Below, piece by piece: positions 11,095 to 23,672 of a stretch of 64,000 nt of DNA. The stretch covers positions 483,846 through 547,845 of the forward strand of contig JALPQD010000407.1 of NCBI GenBank assembly GCA_023101885.1. Reading direction: 5' to 3'. Every line of letters starts with the position of its first letter. Positions within the stretch are counted from its first letter, which is position 1. The position numbers were made by a program, and so were the translations under genes. The stretch comes from Typhlomys cinereus. Its lineage: Eukaryota > Chordata > Mammalia > Rodentia > Platacanthomyidae. A model generated the notes under the pieces. It saw only the letters and a program-made list of their open reading frames with translations, made no database searches and had not been told where the DNA came from.

Positions 11095-14000
11095 GTTCTT
11101 GATGACAAATTGCTTTCTAAACACTTATCATTATATACATAGATTAGAAACATTCTCACTGTTGTGTGAATACTTTCTTGGGAAGATGCTACACAACCTT
11201 TGTCTTTACACCCCAGAAAGAAGTTCCATGGCCAACCATAATCACAATTACTCCAAGCTCTGACTTGATGGATCAGTGAATTTGTTGGGCTTTCTTAAAG
11301 GAGTTGGAAGAGAGAGCTAATTACAGGAGCAGAGGCAACCCAAAGCTAGCTACATTTCCAGAAATGTATACCTCTCCAGCACAGCTGACAACTTTCTCAC
11401 AGCTGCATAGATGGAACCTCTTTCAATTAACCCTCCTCAGCCTATATATCCTAGAGCTTCTCCCAGACTTCAAGACACTGAGGGCATGTGTGAGAGGCAT
11501 ATGGTATTAGGGCATAATCTAATACTGGGGATGCTCCAAGTAAGGCCAGAGCCTCAGATGTGGCCCAATGACCTTCTCTATCCCCTCTGTCTCTGAAGGA
11601 GCATCAATGGACAACAGGTGTGACCTTGATTGTTCTAAGATGAAGATGGCAGCTGTTTGTTCAGAGGAATATCCCATATAACAAGCCCTTGACCAAGAAG
11701 CATTGTTTTGCATGAGAAGCGTTGACTGCAGAGAACCACATCTGACTAAAGTTCAGAGAATAAGTGACTGTGGAGTGCACTGTTCTAAACAGTACATCCA
11801 AAATCAGCCATCATAACAAGGTTCATGGAATCTTTCATAAGAAGAGGCAGCAATAATGTGAGATTCTGAAGGAGAGAAGGGTGTTACTGGATAGTATTCT
11901 CTGATGAAGACAGGATGGCCATACTTGAGAACTCACTGCAGTGATCCCTGTTACATAAGATGTGCACAGGGTTTTGCTTATAATCATTTCCATGAAAGGT
12001 GGAAGATCTCAAGAGATACTATACCTCCCTTAGAGACTATTAAAGATTAATCCCCGACAGAAGAAGGGGAGCAACTTTCCTCATTGATTTACCTACTAAC
12101 ATTTCATCCTTACTCCAGCAAAAACTCACCTGCCAATATAGATGAAACCCACTTGGATACACATAAAAGATGTGAAAGTAGGAGAAAGACTGACTGAAAA
12201 GGAGAAAGTATGAAGGGGGACAGTAGGAATGGATGGAATTGGTAGTAAGGGATAAAAAAAGATATAAATTCATTGTACTCATGCATGAAAGATTTGGAAT
12301 ATAAAGAAAAAAGTGACATAAGAACCTGTAGGATACATATAAGATCTTTCAAGTGCTTCTCCTTTCTTGGCTGGTAAAAAAATGGAGCTAGGCGGTCATC
12401 ATAGAACACCTCTCAATAGTATAGACTATGAGAATTCCAGTATCTGCCACACCTGGATGTTGTCATTCTTCATTCTCTCAAGAATGAAAGAAAGGAGGAG
12501 TGACTTTATTATACTTATTATTTATTAAAAATTACTTATTTGTATTTAAATGAAGACCTATTATTATATAATACTGACAACAGAGTGTTGAGCCAAACAG
12601 AGGAGGTATAGGTTGTTATTTCATAAGTTTAATAAGGAAATTTGGTAAGAAAGAAGTAAAATATTCAAAGAGGTAAATGTTGTATTCCACTAAATAGCAT
12701 AAGGAAATAAAGGAGAGTGACTCAAAGTAAAGAACATAAAGAGAGGAAGTACTAAGGGACAACTCCACAAAAAATAACATTCAAGCTAAAATGAGAAGGA
12801 AGCGAAGCAACTATTCATGTACAGACCAGCACTAGAGTGTCGCTGAACTCTCAGGCAGAAATGGTCTCTACAAAGAGGATATGGAATATGGGAAAATGGA
12901 TTTGCCAAGAATATTTTTTCTTTGATTTCCCAGTGAATCACATTGTCATTCACTCATCCATTTGTTATCAAAGTTATTTCATAAATAGAGTTTTTCATAT
13001 GTGCTGCCTGTATCTCCTGTATCTGGGTTCATGGGATAAAGTAGAGAAATTAGTCTATAATTTGGCTGTGACTATAGAGACACTAACTTTTATCTGGGAA
13101 GAAAGTTAAATGCAGAAATGTCTACAATATAGGATGAAAGTACTTTAAGAAGTATTCAGGCAGAGCATCAAAACACTTTTGCACACAAAGAATATATATG
13201 CCTTTATTCATAAATCATGTATTTGGTTCCATGTCTCAGAGGGAAGGTGGAATTAATGTTCCAAGCCACTGGCAGAATTCTGAATGTATTACTGCCTTCT
13301 CATGACAACCTGAAAAGCTCATTTTCATTTAGGGTAGTAAACATAACAGATAAAGTAATGGATTTTAGTCAGGGAAAAGGCTAGAAAGCCAGAAAGCTAA
13401 GTGCTTTATCAATAATAGATATGTGCACATATGTGTGTACGTGTGTGGATGGAACCACTAGTGATGGGATCAGACTTTCAAAAAAAAATCAATACTGCTC
13501 TTCAGAAAAACGATTAGCTTTGCCAGGACATCATTGAACTGGATGAGAATGGAATTGAGTTTTGTAATACAATTTTGTACTTTCCAACCACATTCATGCC
13601 TGCAATCAAATTGGAATCTAAAATTAGTAGTTGTGGTATGGGTTTTGGAGTCAAAGTTTTGATGTTCTTGCTCATGAAGATAAATTTCCCTGACTACTTT
13701 CAAGGACAAAAGTTGTCTAAGTTAATGGTTCAGAATCTAACACCTGAGAAATAATTATTCACTCTACACAGATGTAGTAAGATGTTAAGTGTACTATTTT
13801 TCTTGTTCTTTTAGAACCCTATAAAGGTCTCAACAGTTGGAAAATGTAAGAAGCAACAAGCCTGATAGTTGTGATATCTTAAAGATGTTAATAGTGGAGT
13901 TTAATTTCAAGTCTCCAACTGCTTTGAGGTTTAAGGTTTAGGATCGAAAACTGAGGGAAAGATTTATTGGAGGAGGCTTTCTACTATGCAATATGCAATA

Positions 14001-14649
14001 AATATTTTTCCTTACCAGCCATCTTTACACTGAGGGGAAAGAACATTCCTTTTTCATCCAAAACTAAGTGAGAAGAAGTTTCAGAGAAGCGCCTAACAAC
14101 TTCACTGTAGCCAAGATGGCAAACAAACAAGGGGAGACTAAAAGGTTGGGAGAATGTCACAAGTGGCATCTGAAAGGGACCTGACTTTCATCACATTCTC
14201 TGAACTTGAAAGGGTCCCCAGAGGTCATGGTAGAAGTGAATGTCAGTGACCAAGTCATAAAAAACATTGAATTTTTCAGTCTTCTCACTCGGATAAACTA
14301 CTCTGGAGAGCAAGGTACAATTTCACAAAGACATTAATTGGCTCTCCAGGGTGGACGAAATGTGGAACTAAGGACATTCATGTCACTTGCAGGTATTTTC
14401 CAGCTTCTCCTTTCACATACAGTGACTTATTGGTTCGGAACTTGGCTAAGTAGGGCTAGGTTACCTGGCCAACAAACTCCAGGGATCTCCATGCTTCTGA
14501 TTCCCCATGTCAGAAATCATGAGGGCATACCTTACACTGTTTTTTATGTGGCTACTGGGCATCCAAACTTAGGCCCTTACACTTGTGAGACAAATACCCA
14601 CTACATCATGTTCTAAGACTCATGTTCGCAATTGAAAGCTCCTAATTTC
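11095..14649. other. Long intergenic stretch, no confident feature
   Basis: At 12180-12300 a purine-rich segment ends in a pattern resembling an old L1 3' terminus (cattgtactcatgcatgaaa then AATATAAAGAAAA), too diverged to call. A short TG-rich run lies at 13424-13447. Open frames at 11304-11596, 12110-12409, 12837-13109 and 14338-14616 have no recognisable domains. Confidence 0.45.
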
Positions 14650-14661
14650 TGGGAAGCTTCT

Positions 14662-15408
14662 CCTTTTTGGCTAAACAAGATACTTTATTAATGCAGCATA
14701 TACATACAAATTATGAAGGAATAAGAAATTTACATATCTAGATTTTAACAAACAGGTGGCAACTCAACATCCAGACTTGACAGGATGCTGGAAGGAGACT
14801 GCAGATGATTAGATTCCCAGGGTGAAAAGGGCACCTGGAAAGAGTGCCTACAAAGGCAAAGCCGGGTCCAGATGCAACAGCTTTTCAAGTCCCCTCTCCT
14901 CCTGGAGCATCATGAGAGGCACCCCACTCAAGGGGAGGGGTAGGATCTGTGCTCTTCCAGAAGGTCAAAACTCTCAAAATCTAGAGGATTGTAGGGAAAG
15001 ATCTCTATTTCTGGATAGATGTCATCAGAGGCAGGAACAGAACTCTTTGCTTTCATGATCTTCTCAGTGATCTTTTTCACAGTGAAGTTTGTTTTTGCTT
15101 TAGGGGTCCATGAGTCTTCACTGGCTTTTCTATAGCTCTCTTGACAGTTCCCAAAGCTTTAGCTTTTTTTTTTTTTTTTCTGGCCAGTTTTAGGTAAGGC
15201 TGTTAGAGCATGGAATGTTTTGCAAGTGTGTGGGGTTGAAAGCTGCTATTTCCTATCCAAGGCTTTGATGCCAGAGCCCAATTTCAGCACATCCTTAGGA
15301 ACCACCCGAGTTCCTGCTTCTCCATTATCCTTATCAACAAAAATTAGAGTAACCATAACTGGATTAATTCGAGTTTTTCCAACAGCAGCACACGCCAAAT
15401 TTTCTGAC
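14662..15408 (-). pseudogene. PTTG1: Processed pseudogene of securin (PTTG1)
   Basis: The parent gene encodes securin, the separase inhibitor degraded by the APC/C at anaphase. On the minus strand a start-like ATG lies at 15356-15354. It is followed by securin-like residues [19 protein letters not shown], then [11 protein letters not shown], a diverged STP...KTFHALTALPK segment, the ALGTVKRA region, [20 protein letters not shown], and VELPPV close to the C-terminus (end near 14730). There are no introns. A TAG interrupts at 15248-15246, frames shift repeatedly, and an A17 tract (about 15163-15179 on plus) splits the middle. The KEN degron reads KDN. AATAAA lies downstream on the same strand near 14688. 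Flanking 12-bp repeats tgggaa[g/a]cttct at 14650-14661 and 15409-15420 show L1-mediated insertion. It cannot encode securin. Confidence 0.93.
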
Positions 15409-15879
15409 TGGGAAACTTCTTATATGACAAATGAGTAATAAGGACTGACATTCAATCCACAGAGTAGAAATAAAAAGGTAGATTTGAAAATGAAATTTTA
15501 AAGTTGCTTCCTGACTATATTCTACCATATCTGGCTCATTAATAAACTAGTCACATAGGATGAAGGTTTGTTATCTGAGGATATTGACTTCTTTTCACTT
15601 TGTCTTTCTCATTAAGTGGGAGCTTTTAAATGGGAATTATAAGCAGCTTCCTGGTTAAAATGGGAATATTAATTCCAAAAAAGGTTCGTCACTCCCAATT
15701 ATGTACTTTAGCACAGTGTTTAAAAGTTATCTTTGGTGACTAATGAAACTACATTAAGACTATTCTTTATCATTTATCATTATGACTTAGACGAGTAACT
15801 ATCCTCCCTCTAATTCCTTTTCTGTGAAATCTAAAATGAAGCTCTTGGTGATATTATCAATTACATTCATTACTTGTCT

Positions 15880-16110
15880 CATTGTTGTGATAAAATATTC
15901 TGACAAATGTAACTATAGAAGGGAAGGTTATTTTTGACCCACAGCTCATGGACAGAATTCTTCATGGTGGGAAAGTCACAGCCATGGTGAGATGGTGCTG
16001 TTTATAGTTAAGATGGGTCGTCTCACTTAAATTAACCTAATCTCAAAGTCAGAACCAGAATCTTGTCTCCTAGATCCTGTCAAGTTGATTTTGTTAGCCA
16101 TCACTGATAT
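15880..16110 (-). repeat. MaLR-type LTR fragment (antisense)
   Basis: Read on plus it has cattgttgtgataaaatatt...tctgacaaatgtaac...gaagggaaggttattttt, then a ccacagctcatgga segment. It ends ctagatcctgtcaagttgat...gttagccatca, the antisense block order of rodent MaLR LTRs. The middle is shortened. Confidence 0.55.
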
Positions 16111-17117
16111 CTACTGAAAAAATAGCAAAACCGAAAACTACGGTACTACTGAAATTTCTCCACCCATCAGCTGCCTGAACATTTACCAATGCTTTTGGTG
16201 GGGGATAAAAGGTGGGATAAAGGCTTGGTAATGACAACTGAGCAGGGAAATCTTTGAGTTGTTTATAAATGAGGAGATTGTGACATAATGGGAATAGAAC
16301 CAATGCCATCTGAAGCTATATGGACACATAGTATTCCACCCAAAACCAGGGAAACATATTTGACCTACATCAAGAATATTAGACTTATTCACATATGAAA
16401 TTATGAAAGAAAAATAAAGTCAATAAATTTAAAACAAATAATGTGTAGTAAAATTGATTGACTCTCTCCCATACCTTTAAAGACATGCACTCATCAATCC
16501 TTACTTTGGATTTGGCACTAATATCAAAGGATGTATGATTTGTACTGTACTCATGGTGTTGCTAATAAAAGAGGGTTGCACATGTAGTGGGAGAAATGAA
16601 CGTTGGTACAAATCACTGTAGAATACTTGCTTAGCATAAAGGAGGCCCTGAGTTTAGCAGAATAAATGATCTATAGAACTTCTTTGTAGACTTAGGACTT
16701 TTACAAACATGTGCTCTTACATCCCTTTACCCCAACGAATATTGAGTAAAAACATTTCTTCAACTTCTTTCTAGCCTCTGGATCAAGGGAGTAGTGAATG
16801 TGTCATTACTGAATCTTATAAGGGCTTAACATTGCACCTGGAAGAGAATTTAGAAGTATTTAAAGAATTATGGAAGGAGAATAAGACTCTGCAGATTTTT
16901 GTACTTGGATATAGAATTGAGCCTATCAATCCAGGGGCTTTATATGTTGGTGATGTTTTTAAAAGCTAAAGTTACTGATGCAGTAGTGGGTTTGTAAAAA
17001 GCATTAATATAGGGTCCTCAGAATTACCTCACAAGTCTGTAGTTCAAGATTTTGTTAAAGGTAAGAAAAAGTATTCCCTGGATGGAAGGAAGTGAGAAAT
17101 GCATTTTGTATCAGCTA
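16111..17117. other. Intergenic DNA with a possible ID-like SINE scrap
   Basis: At 16596-16672, tgtagaatacttgcttagcataaaggaggccctgagttt resembles the head of an ID-type SINE (cttgcctagca...aaggccctgggttc), much decayed. The minus-strand frames 16094-16392 show no domain. Nothing else was recognised. Confidence 0.35.
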
Positions 17118-17665
17118 CTGCTCTCATTTGCTGTGATCAAATACCTGATAACCCAACTTAAAGGATGAAAGTCCATTTGGCGCAGTCTAACAGAATGGAA
17201 TTCAAGACATGGAAAGTGGCAGGAGCAGGCATCTGGTCATACTGTGTCTGCCCACACTGAGGAAATCAGATATAGATGAGTGATGATGTTCAGCTTGCAC
17301 TACAAGAACCCATCCCATGAGATCGTTCCAGCCACACTCAGGTTAAATCTTCCATGCTAGTTAGCCTATTTACAAATATTTTGAGGTATGTTTCCATGAT
17401 CATTATAAATCTAGTTATCTTGGCAATAAAGAGAAACCATCACAACTTCATCCTTTGTCAATATGATACTCAAATGCATTTAAACATCTACATCTGGCCC
17501 CTAAAGTGTCACTCACATCTCATAATTCTAAATACTTTGACCACCCCTACAAATCCCCAAACATTTAACATATGCAATGATATTCAAAAGTCCAGAATCA
17601 CATTGGACACTCAAGGTAAGCTCATAACTCTAAGCCTGAACAAAATTAAAAAAGAAAAGAAAAAA
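17118..17665. repeat. Probable MaLR/ERVL-type LTR remnant
   Basis: The start (ctcatttgctgtgatcaaat...aaaggatgaaagtcc) follows the antisense MaLR opening also seen at 15880 and 18620. The later part (cacattggacactcaaggta preceded by repeated tcc-caaa segments) resembles rodent LTR/ERV sequence. Ends and orientation are not certain. The 104-codon frame 17354-17668 lies inside it and has no domain. Confidence 0.35.
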
Positions 17666-17689
17666 TAAATTAATCACTTTGAATACGGA

Positions 17690-18618
17690 AGGGTGACATT
17701 CCCATTTTGAAACTGAGGAATGGAGACATCCTGGGGAAAACTTAGTCAAAGAATGACTGAAGCCCAGCAAGGCAAACATCAAATCACATAGCTTCTTACA
17801 AGCTATATGCCTACAACTTGACTCTACAGATGTCCCATGGCCTCATCATTGCCAACTGTATTGACAGACTCTATTTCTGTAAAACTAGTCTACATAACAA
17901 TGTCATATTCTACTGTCAGTTTGGGATGTAGTCTGGCTACCTTCTGTCACATATGTAGCACCCTTTGTGCACCTTGATAGAACAATATGAGAAATCACTT
18001 CCCTAAACTGTTGTATTTGAGAATGGAGCACTTGTTTTCAATTCAGACATTCCTTCAGTGGGTGAAGACTTGCCTCCGGGTTCCTATCCTATTACCCTGG
18101 TGTTTTTCTTTAACACAATAATGTGCTTAATAATTAAGCTGCTTTCTTGACTTACCTTGTGTTGTCTGAATCTTTCACTCCTTTTTTCTATCTAATAATG
18201 TTTTTCTATTACTTTTTCTGCTGTCTTTTACTGTAAACTGAGATAAAAATAAGAAGTGATAACCAAGACATAGCATAAATGTGTCTTTCATAAAGCTTCC
18301 TCCCTCAAACAAATTAATACATTGCTTTAGAATATAGCTTCATGCAGGATAGGAAGAGAATAGAGTCAGATTTATTACCAGAATATAATAGTAATGGTCT
18401 TAAGCCATTCTTGTTCTTGATAGAGTCCTTTCCTCCCTTTGAAAACTGTGAGCTAGGTCTGTGCTGTCTATGATTCTTTCAGCAGTCTTATCTTTCAAAC
18501 TCACATTTCAGACCTTCTCTAGCTTGAACTGACAAACACCTATAAGCCAGTTTTACCACCTCTAAAAAACACATTGTCAGATTTGTGACAGCAACACTCA
18601 CTCCTTTGTACCAATTTC
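17690..18618. other. Intergenic DNA, probably old LTR-derived in part
   Basis: No coding frame or RNA gene was seen. The beginning (cattcccattttgaaactga) may continue the LTR remnant to the left. The remainder could not be assigned. Confidence 0.35.
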
Positions 18619-18619
18619 T

Positions 18620-18960
18620 AAGTTAGTAACTTTCTCACTGTGTGATAAAATGTCTGCCAAAAATAACTTATGAAAGGAAGGGTTTATGTTTGATTACAAC
18701 TCAAGAGGATACAGTTCATCATGGGGAGACCTTCAAGGCAACAGGAATGTCAGTCAGGTCCTCACATTATCCACAGGCAGGAAGCAGAAAGATAGATGTT
18801 TGCTGATGCTCTCCTCATTTTCTCCTTATATTCAGTTCTAAGACTCCAGCCCATACCATAAGGTTGTTAAACATTCAGATAAACCCTTCTGGAAATACCC
18901 TAGTAGTCATACACACAGATGTGTAATCCAGTCTAGTTGATGATGAATATTAACATTGCA
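18620..18960 (-). repeat. MaLR-type LTR (antisense)
   Basis: On plus it opens with tttctcactgtgtgataaaa...ccaaaaataacttatgaaag...aagggtttatgtttg. It passes through gttcatcatggggag, ggcaggaagcagaaag and ctccagcccatacc blocks and ends gtctagttgatgatgaatat taacattgca. This is the antisense order of rodent MaLR LTRs and nearly full length. Confidence 0.55.
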
Positions 18961-20599
18961 CAGCCTTTATACCTATGGGCAGACATTTGTAGCGTGGTAT
19001 GTGACTGGGTTTGTCAGCATCAGCAATATGGCTATTTTAGATGAGATGATTATTTATTATAGGAGCTATCCTGTTCATGATAGAACACTAAATAGCATCT
19101 CTGGCATCTACACACTAGATGATAACAACCCAAACATCTCTCAACATTTCCAAAAGTTCACAGTAAGATTTGCTGTGGACAGTAGAAAAGGCTAAAACTC
19201 AAGGGAGTTCCCTGACTCCTATTGCCAGCCTAAAAGACAGCTGGGTACAGGAGAAGAGACAATAGAAGCAGACATTCCTCTATCATTCTTCATACATCCT
19301 TCAGTATGAATTCCATTCATGTAGACTGCTCGTGTAACATTATTGCCAAAATTTCTAAAATTGTCTACTTCATTCTAAGATCAAAATATCTTCTCCTCGA
19401 TCATTTGATACAACGTCCTATACTCACAGGTCTTGATTATGTCTCCAGCCTATCTGTTGGAAGGTTTGGGTTGGATTATGGGCATGGATACAGTCTTACC
19501 CAAATATTTATACTGAGATTAAAGGTGAGATTTTTTTCCTAATGCAAACTTAGATCTTCTGCTATCAAAAGCTTACAATGTGGCATGGAGTTTGGATGCA
19601 AAAATTACTTTTGAACTCTACAGCTGATCCTTTCTCCTAGATGCATTGGGCTTGATCCTCTTTCATGGTGAAAAGCAGACCAGGCTGCCCTCTCTTGCTT
19701 CAGTATAACACCAGGACCCCTCATTCAAAAACATTAATCACAAAGCTTCAAGAATTCATATATTGAGGAAGTGAAACAGCACATAATTCATCCCCTTGGA
19801 AACTTTTCAGAAATATCATCTGAGTGATGCAGAGGAGGATTTCTTTGCCTACTAGAAATTAGAGGGGGGGAGCAAACAGAAGAAAAAAATTTAATCTGTC
19901 TGACAATTACCCTGTGTGCATCACTCACACTGCAATCACACCCACACCCCTGTGCTAGCACTCCAGCAACAGCGGGCAAGCACACTCACAGCACCCTCTG
20001 CCACCCTCACACACACCTACTACTTCAGAGTCAGCCCACCAGGCTGACAATCACACTTGTAACTCAGCACCACTGAAACCTCCCCCCCTACACACACACA
20101 CACCAGTCATTTCCTAGGTTAGGGCTTGCAAAGGGGAAGGAAATGTCCTACAAACGAAGAGAAAGCACACCTGCACAGGAAAAAAAATGTTCTTGGTAGG
20201 TGGGAAAAAAATCTATTTACAAATCTGCCCTGAAGGTGGATTGCAGATAAAGGTCCTGTCTCTGACAGTTCACCTCTTACACTATAACTTCCCAAAGTAT
20301 AGCGAGATGTCATTGACCAGTTTCAGATGCCCAAAGTTTGGGCTCTGCTTGTTTGTGCCTGCACTAACAGATAAACTTATGCAGACATTACTGCGAGAGC
20401 TGAGCAGTGTATGAGGAGGAGGAGAATGGAGCAGGTGCCAGGAATTCCAAAGAGCAGTCCTCCTCCAGGGAGTTGGGTGCCAGGCTCTGTGGGATGGGCA
20501 AGAGACAGAAATAGCATTCTCCTGAATCCCTGTGGGGCCAGTAGTGGGTGGGCAGCTGGAACCCTCTGTGACCCATTTAGAAGGAAGCTTTCCCAGGAC
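18961..20599. other. Intergenic DNA, C/A-rich island around 19900-20110
   Basis: Between about 19900 and 20110 the plus strand is rich in CAC-type trinucleotides with a short C7 and CA run. Both strands of 20100-20620 carry several short overlapping frames (up to 112 codons on minus at 20282-20620), none with a domain. No repeat family was recognised, so this is one of the less repetitive parts of the window. Confidence 0.4.
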
Positions 20600-20790
20600 T
20601 GGAACTGGCCTCATGCACAATGAGAATAATTATAACTGGTGATATGATTCCCTCAAGTATAAAGTGATGACAGCAATATTTAATTTCTCCCTCAGAGTCA
20701 TGTAGGGAGGATCAAATGAAGTAATATATACAGAATGTCTTGGGTATTGTCTGGCTTACTGCAAAAGTTCAATAGCATTAGCTAATAATG
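20600..20790 (+). repeat. MIR SINE fragment
   Basis: The sequence aatgagaataattataact, then gtagggaggatcaaatgaag, taatatatacagaatgtctt and ggcttactgcaaaagttcaatagcattagcta follows the 3' half of MIR ('aggattaaatgag...cttggcac...gctcaataaatgttagct') in sense orientation. Confidence 0.6.
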
Positions 20791-21509
20791 ACAGGTTCTA
20801 TGGGATAATGAAGAGTGGAGAATTGCATTTATCACCTAATTAACCACTTACATATCCAGATCAACTCTCAGAATCTTCTGTGCATTTCAGTTTCCTCGGC
20901 TGGTTACTTCCCAGTGTTTCTATGGCAAATACAACATATAATCTCAGTGAAATCTCCCTAGCTCTGTGTCTGACAAAGAACTGTCGGAGGTAGCTAGTGA
21001 CATTCTTACTACTATCACTATTATAATAATTGACCTCTGTACTTTTTTCTAAATAACACAACATAACAGTTCCTCAATACGCTTTTCTTCATTTGGCTTG
21101 TGCATTATGGATAAGACAGATGTGACCTCTAATGTCCTGGTTAGAAAACTAGGGCTCACAGGGTTTAAATAATATGTCTGTAACCAAACGAGGATAGGAC
21201 AGTTGAAGAAGAAAGCTTACTTATTCTGCCATAAAGCCTTCAAGGTGATATTTCATATGTCATGTGATCCTTGACACTAACAGGAATTGTCAATTGTCAC
21301 ATGTCTTTTAAACTCCAGGTCTTGCTCTGGGTTGTCTCTAAGATGGGAATGAACACAGGACGACTCTGGACAAGTCAGTCAGCCAACCCTTCCAGGTTCT
21401 CTATGGTCTGTTTCGGTAGCATATCTCCCAAATGACATTTCTGTAAACTGCAATCTCATCTAATCCACATGGCTACCTTTCTATGAACTATTTAGAAGAG
21501 TCAATTTCT

Positions 21510-21817
21510 TTTTTTTTTAATTTTTTTTTTTTTTTTTATTATTATTATTTATTCAACTGTGTGCATATGTGTGTGTACGTGCGCGTGTGTGTCTGTGTGT
21601 ATGTATGTGTGTGTGTAGAACCACGGACGAATTCGCGAACCACCATGGACGCCTCCACCTCCTTCTGCCCCGGGATTCACAGGCTCCGCCCTACCAGGAC
21701 CAGAAGCACAGGCCGCCCCCGCTTCCGCCTGGCGTCTATACGTGGGATCTGGGATCCGAACTCAGGTCCTTCCGCCTGCAAGGCAGAGGCTTAACCCCTG
21801 AGCCACCTCTCCAGCCC
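21510..21817 (-). repeat. Young B2-like SINE (about 310 bp) with target-site duplication
   Basis: Read on minus it starts gggctggagaggtggctcag, with a Pol III box A (tggctcagggg) and a near-consensus box B (gttcggatc). It has a GC-rich body, then a CA/CG-rich stretch and a tail ending aataaataat followed by A-rich DNA. Flanking caatttct at 21502-21509 and 21817-21824 is the target-site duplication. The body is about 90 % or more alike the copies at 34669-34952 and 62917-63228. Plus-strand frames here are antisense reads of the SINE. Confidence 0.88.
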
Positions 21818-21824
21818 AATTTCT

Positions 21825-23017
21825 ATATAGCCTTCCAAAGCTCTTTCCTCCTCCACCCTCCTCCCAGCCTTAAAAAAAAGGTTCCTTCAACCTCACAACC
21901 AGCTGGGTGAGTCATGGGGGAGGAGTCCAACTTTCCTTATCTCTCCTCCAAACAAGGCCCCATTTTATTTGGGCTTTACAGTCCCTTAAATAAAGAGAAA
22001 AGAGAGAGATTGTTCTGAAAAAAAATCACAGCAGCAAGACCACCTACTCCTGTTAATGTGCCCAGCAAATGACTAACTTCTCAGGATCACTATTTCTCCC
22101 TCTGTCAGGTAACATTTACATGGAGCAGGATCTAGATTATTCTACCATTAAAGAGTTTTTATCCCTCTCCCCCAGGGAACACTGCTTATTAAATGGCCAC
22201 TTTTGATATTAATGTAAGTGTCAAAATGAAGGTTTATTTAATGAATGCCTTAACACAGAAGTAATTCAAAAGCAAATGCCGAAAATGAAAAAAAAAGAAA
22301 ATGGAAATCAACTAGTTGCATGGTTTAACTGTATAAGACTGATAAGAATGACTTATCCCTAAAATAAAGTGTCAGATTTGTCAAGATAAGGGAAACTCAG
22401 AGAGCAATTTCAAAGACACACAAATGATTTTAAGGTCTCATGCTGTTCATCTGACATAGATACAAAATGAGTCATATTTAACAGAGAATTCATAGAAAAA
22501 AATGAGAGGTGGATATAGATCCCTACACTAGAATCAAGCAGCAAAAGGTTGCTATTTGCTTAAATGATGTGTTGCACAAATTGTAGAAGTGGTGCTAGGT
22601 TTGAATGATATCCATTAGTCTCCTGCCTAGTGTAAACTTTCTGGCCAGCAATTGCAAAGAAGAACAAACCTTTCTAGTGGTCAGTAAAGTAGGATTTTGA
22701 AAAGAAGTTCAGAAACACTCTTTGAAATTTCTTTTATTTCACTCTCACCTAGAACAAGAATTCTCAACCACCAATTGATGCTCTTGCTTATTGTTCTCAT
22801 TTAGGATTAGTGTTAGTGGGTTAATGAATGACCTGGCCTCTTGGAATTACAAACAATAAAGACCTCTAGATACTCATACAGTTTTATTTCTAAGAGAAAC
22901 TAGCAAGATGATTATCAGCAAGCTACTATTACTGGATGTACTACACTAATCTCACTCAAATGGAAAGGTTATTGACTGTATTGGATCTTCTTGACTGACA
23001 CATCTCTAGGAATTTAC
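21825..23017. other. Intergenic DNA, possible regulatory motifs at 21890-22200
   Basis: A TGAGTCA (AP-1-type site) at about 21908, CTTATCT (GATA-type) at about 21936 and an A/T-rich motif near 21962 occur in non-repetitive sequence next to the SINE. No coding frame or repeat family was seen further on. Confidence 0.3.
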
Positions 23018-23030
23018 AGAAATAATGCAT

Positions 23031-23185
23031 GCAACATTAAAGGATGCCCTGGGGATTGGCGGGGGGGGGGCACTGGGAGATGGGGAGGCAGGGGGTTGGG
23101 GGGAGGTGGAGGGAGGGAGGGGACCTGTGTATCTGTTAAGTTTGTATGAGTGGAAATAATAATAATAATAAAAATAAGGAAAAAA
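23031..23185 (+). repeat. Severely 5'-truncated L1 (155 bp) with 13-bp target-site duplication
   Basis: Only the terminal part of the L1 3' UTR is present: a G10 run and GGGAGG polypurine tract, the conserved 'ctgttaagtttgtatgag' segment, AATAATAATAATAAAAATAA and an A-rich tail. Perfect direct repeats agaaataatgcat at 23018-23030 and 23186-23198 flank it. Minus-strand proline-rich frames at 23006-23281 are shadows of the purine tract. Confidence 0.88.
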
Positions 23186-23672
23186 AGAAATAATGCATTC
23201 AAAAGTTTCGGAAGATTCCTGGGGCAAACTGAAAGTAAAGGATTTGAGAAGGTTATATGACCACCTCAGTAGTTTTACCAATTAACTTCATCAATAGACA
23301 GAAGTTTTAGTCACTTGCTAAATGCTCAGCAGGAGTCTAAGCATCGTTTTAGGCTAAGGAAGTCAACAAAGAAAAAAAAAACAAATTCTCATTTGGAGAA
23401 TGTTCATTTGGAAGGGAAGGGCAAAATGAACATGTAAAATTTTTAAAATATATAATTTGATCTAGGAATAAATGCTTTGAAAACACTGTTCCCCATTTAC
23501 AGCAGTGCAAAGGAAAACATGACAAAAGAAAACAGCCCTTACATGTTCTTTCAAGGTTTTCCAGTATCACTCACCTTACAGGCATAAGCCATGAAAAGAT
23601 ACTGGAGCAAAGAAAATAAACCCATTTGATATGCTTCCAGATTTCACATAACCTACAAGAACTTACTAACAC

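Noticed and set aside
14822..15058. 78-codon plus frame, and 15220-15438 plus frame
   Set aside because: Both are antisense to the securin retrocopy.
21483..21910. Overlapping 103- and 113-codon plus frames (repeated at 34691-34970 and 62950-63324)
   Set aside because: They are antisense translations of the same B2-like SINE. Their similarity to each other reflects the repeat, not a gene family.
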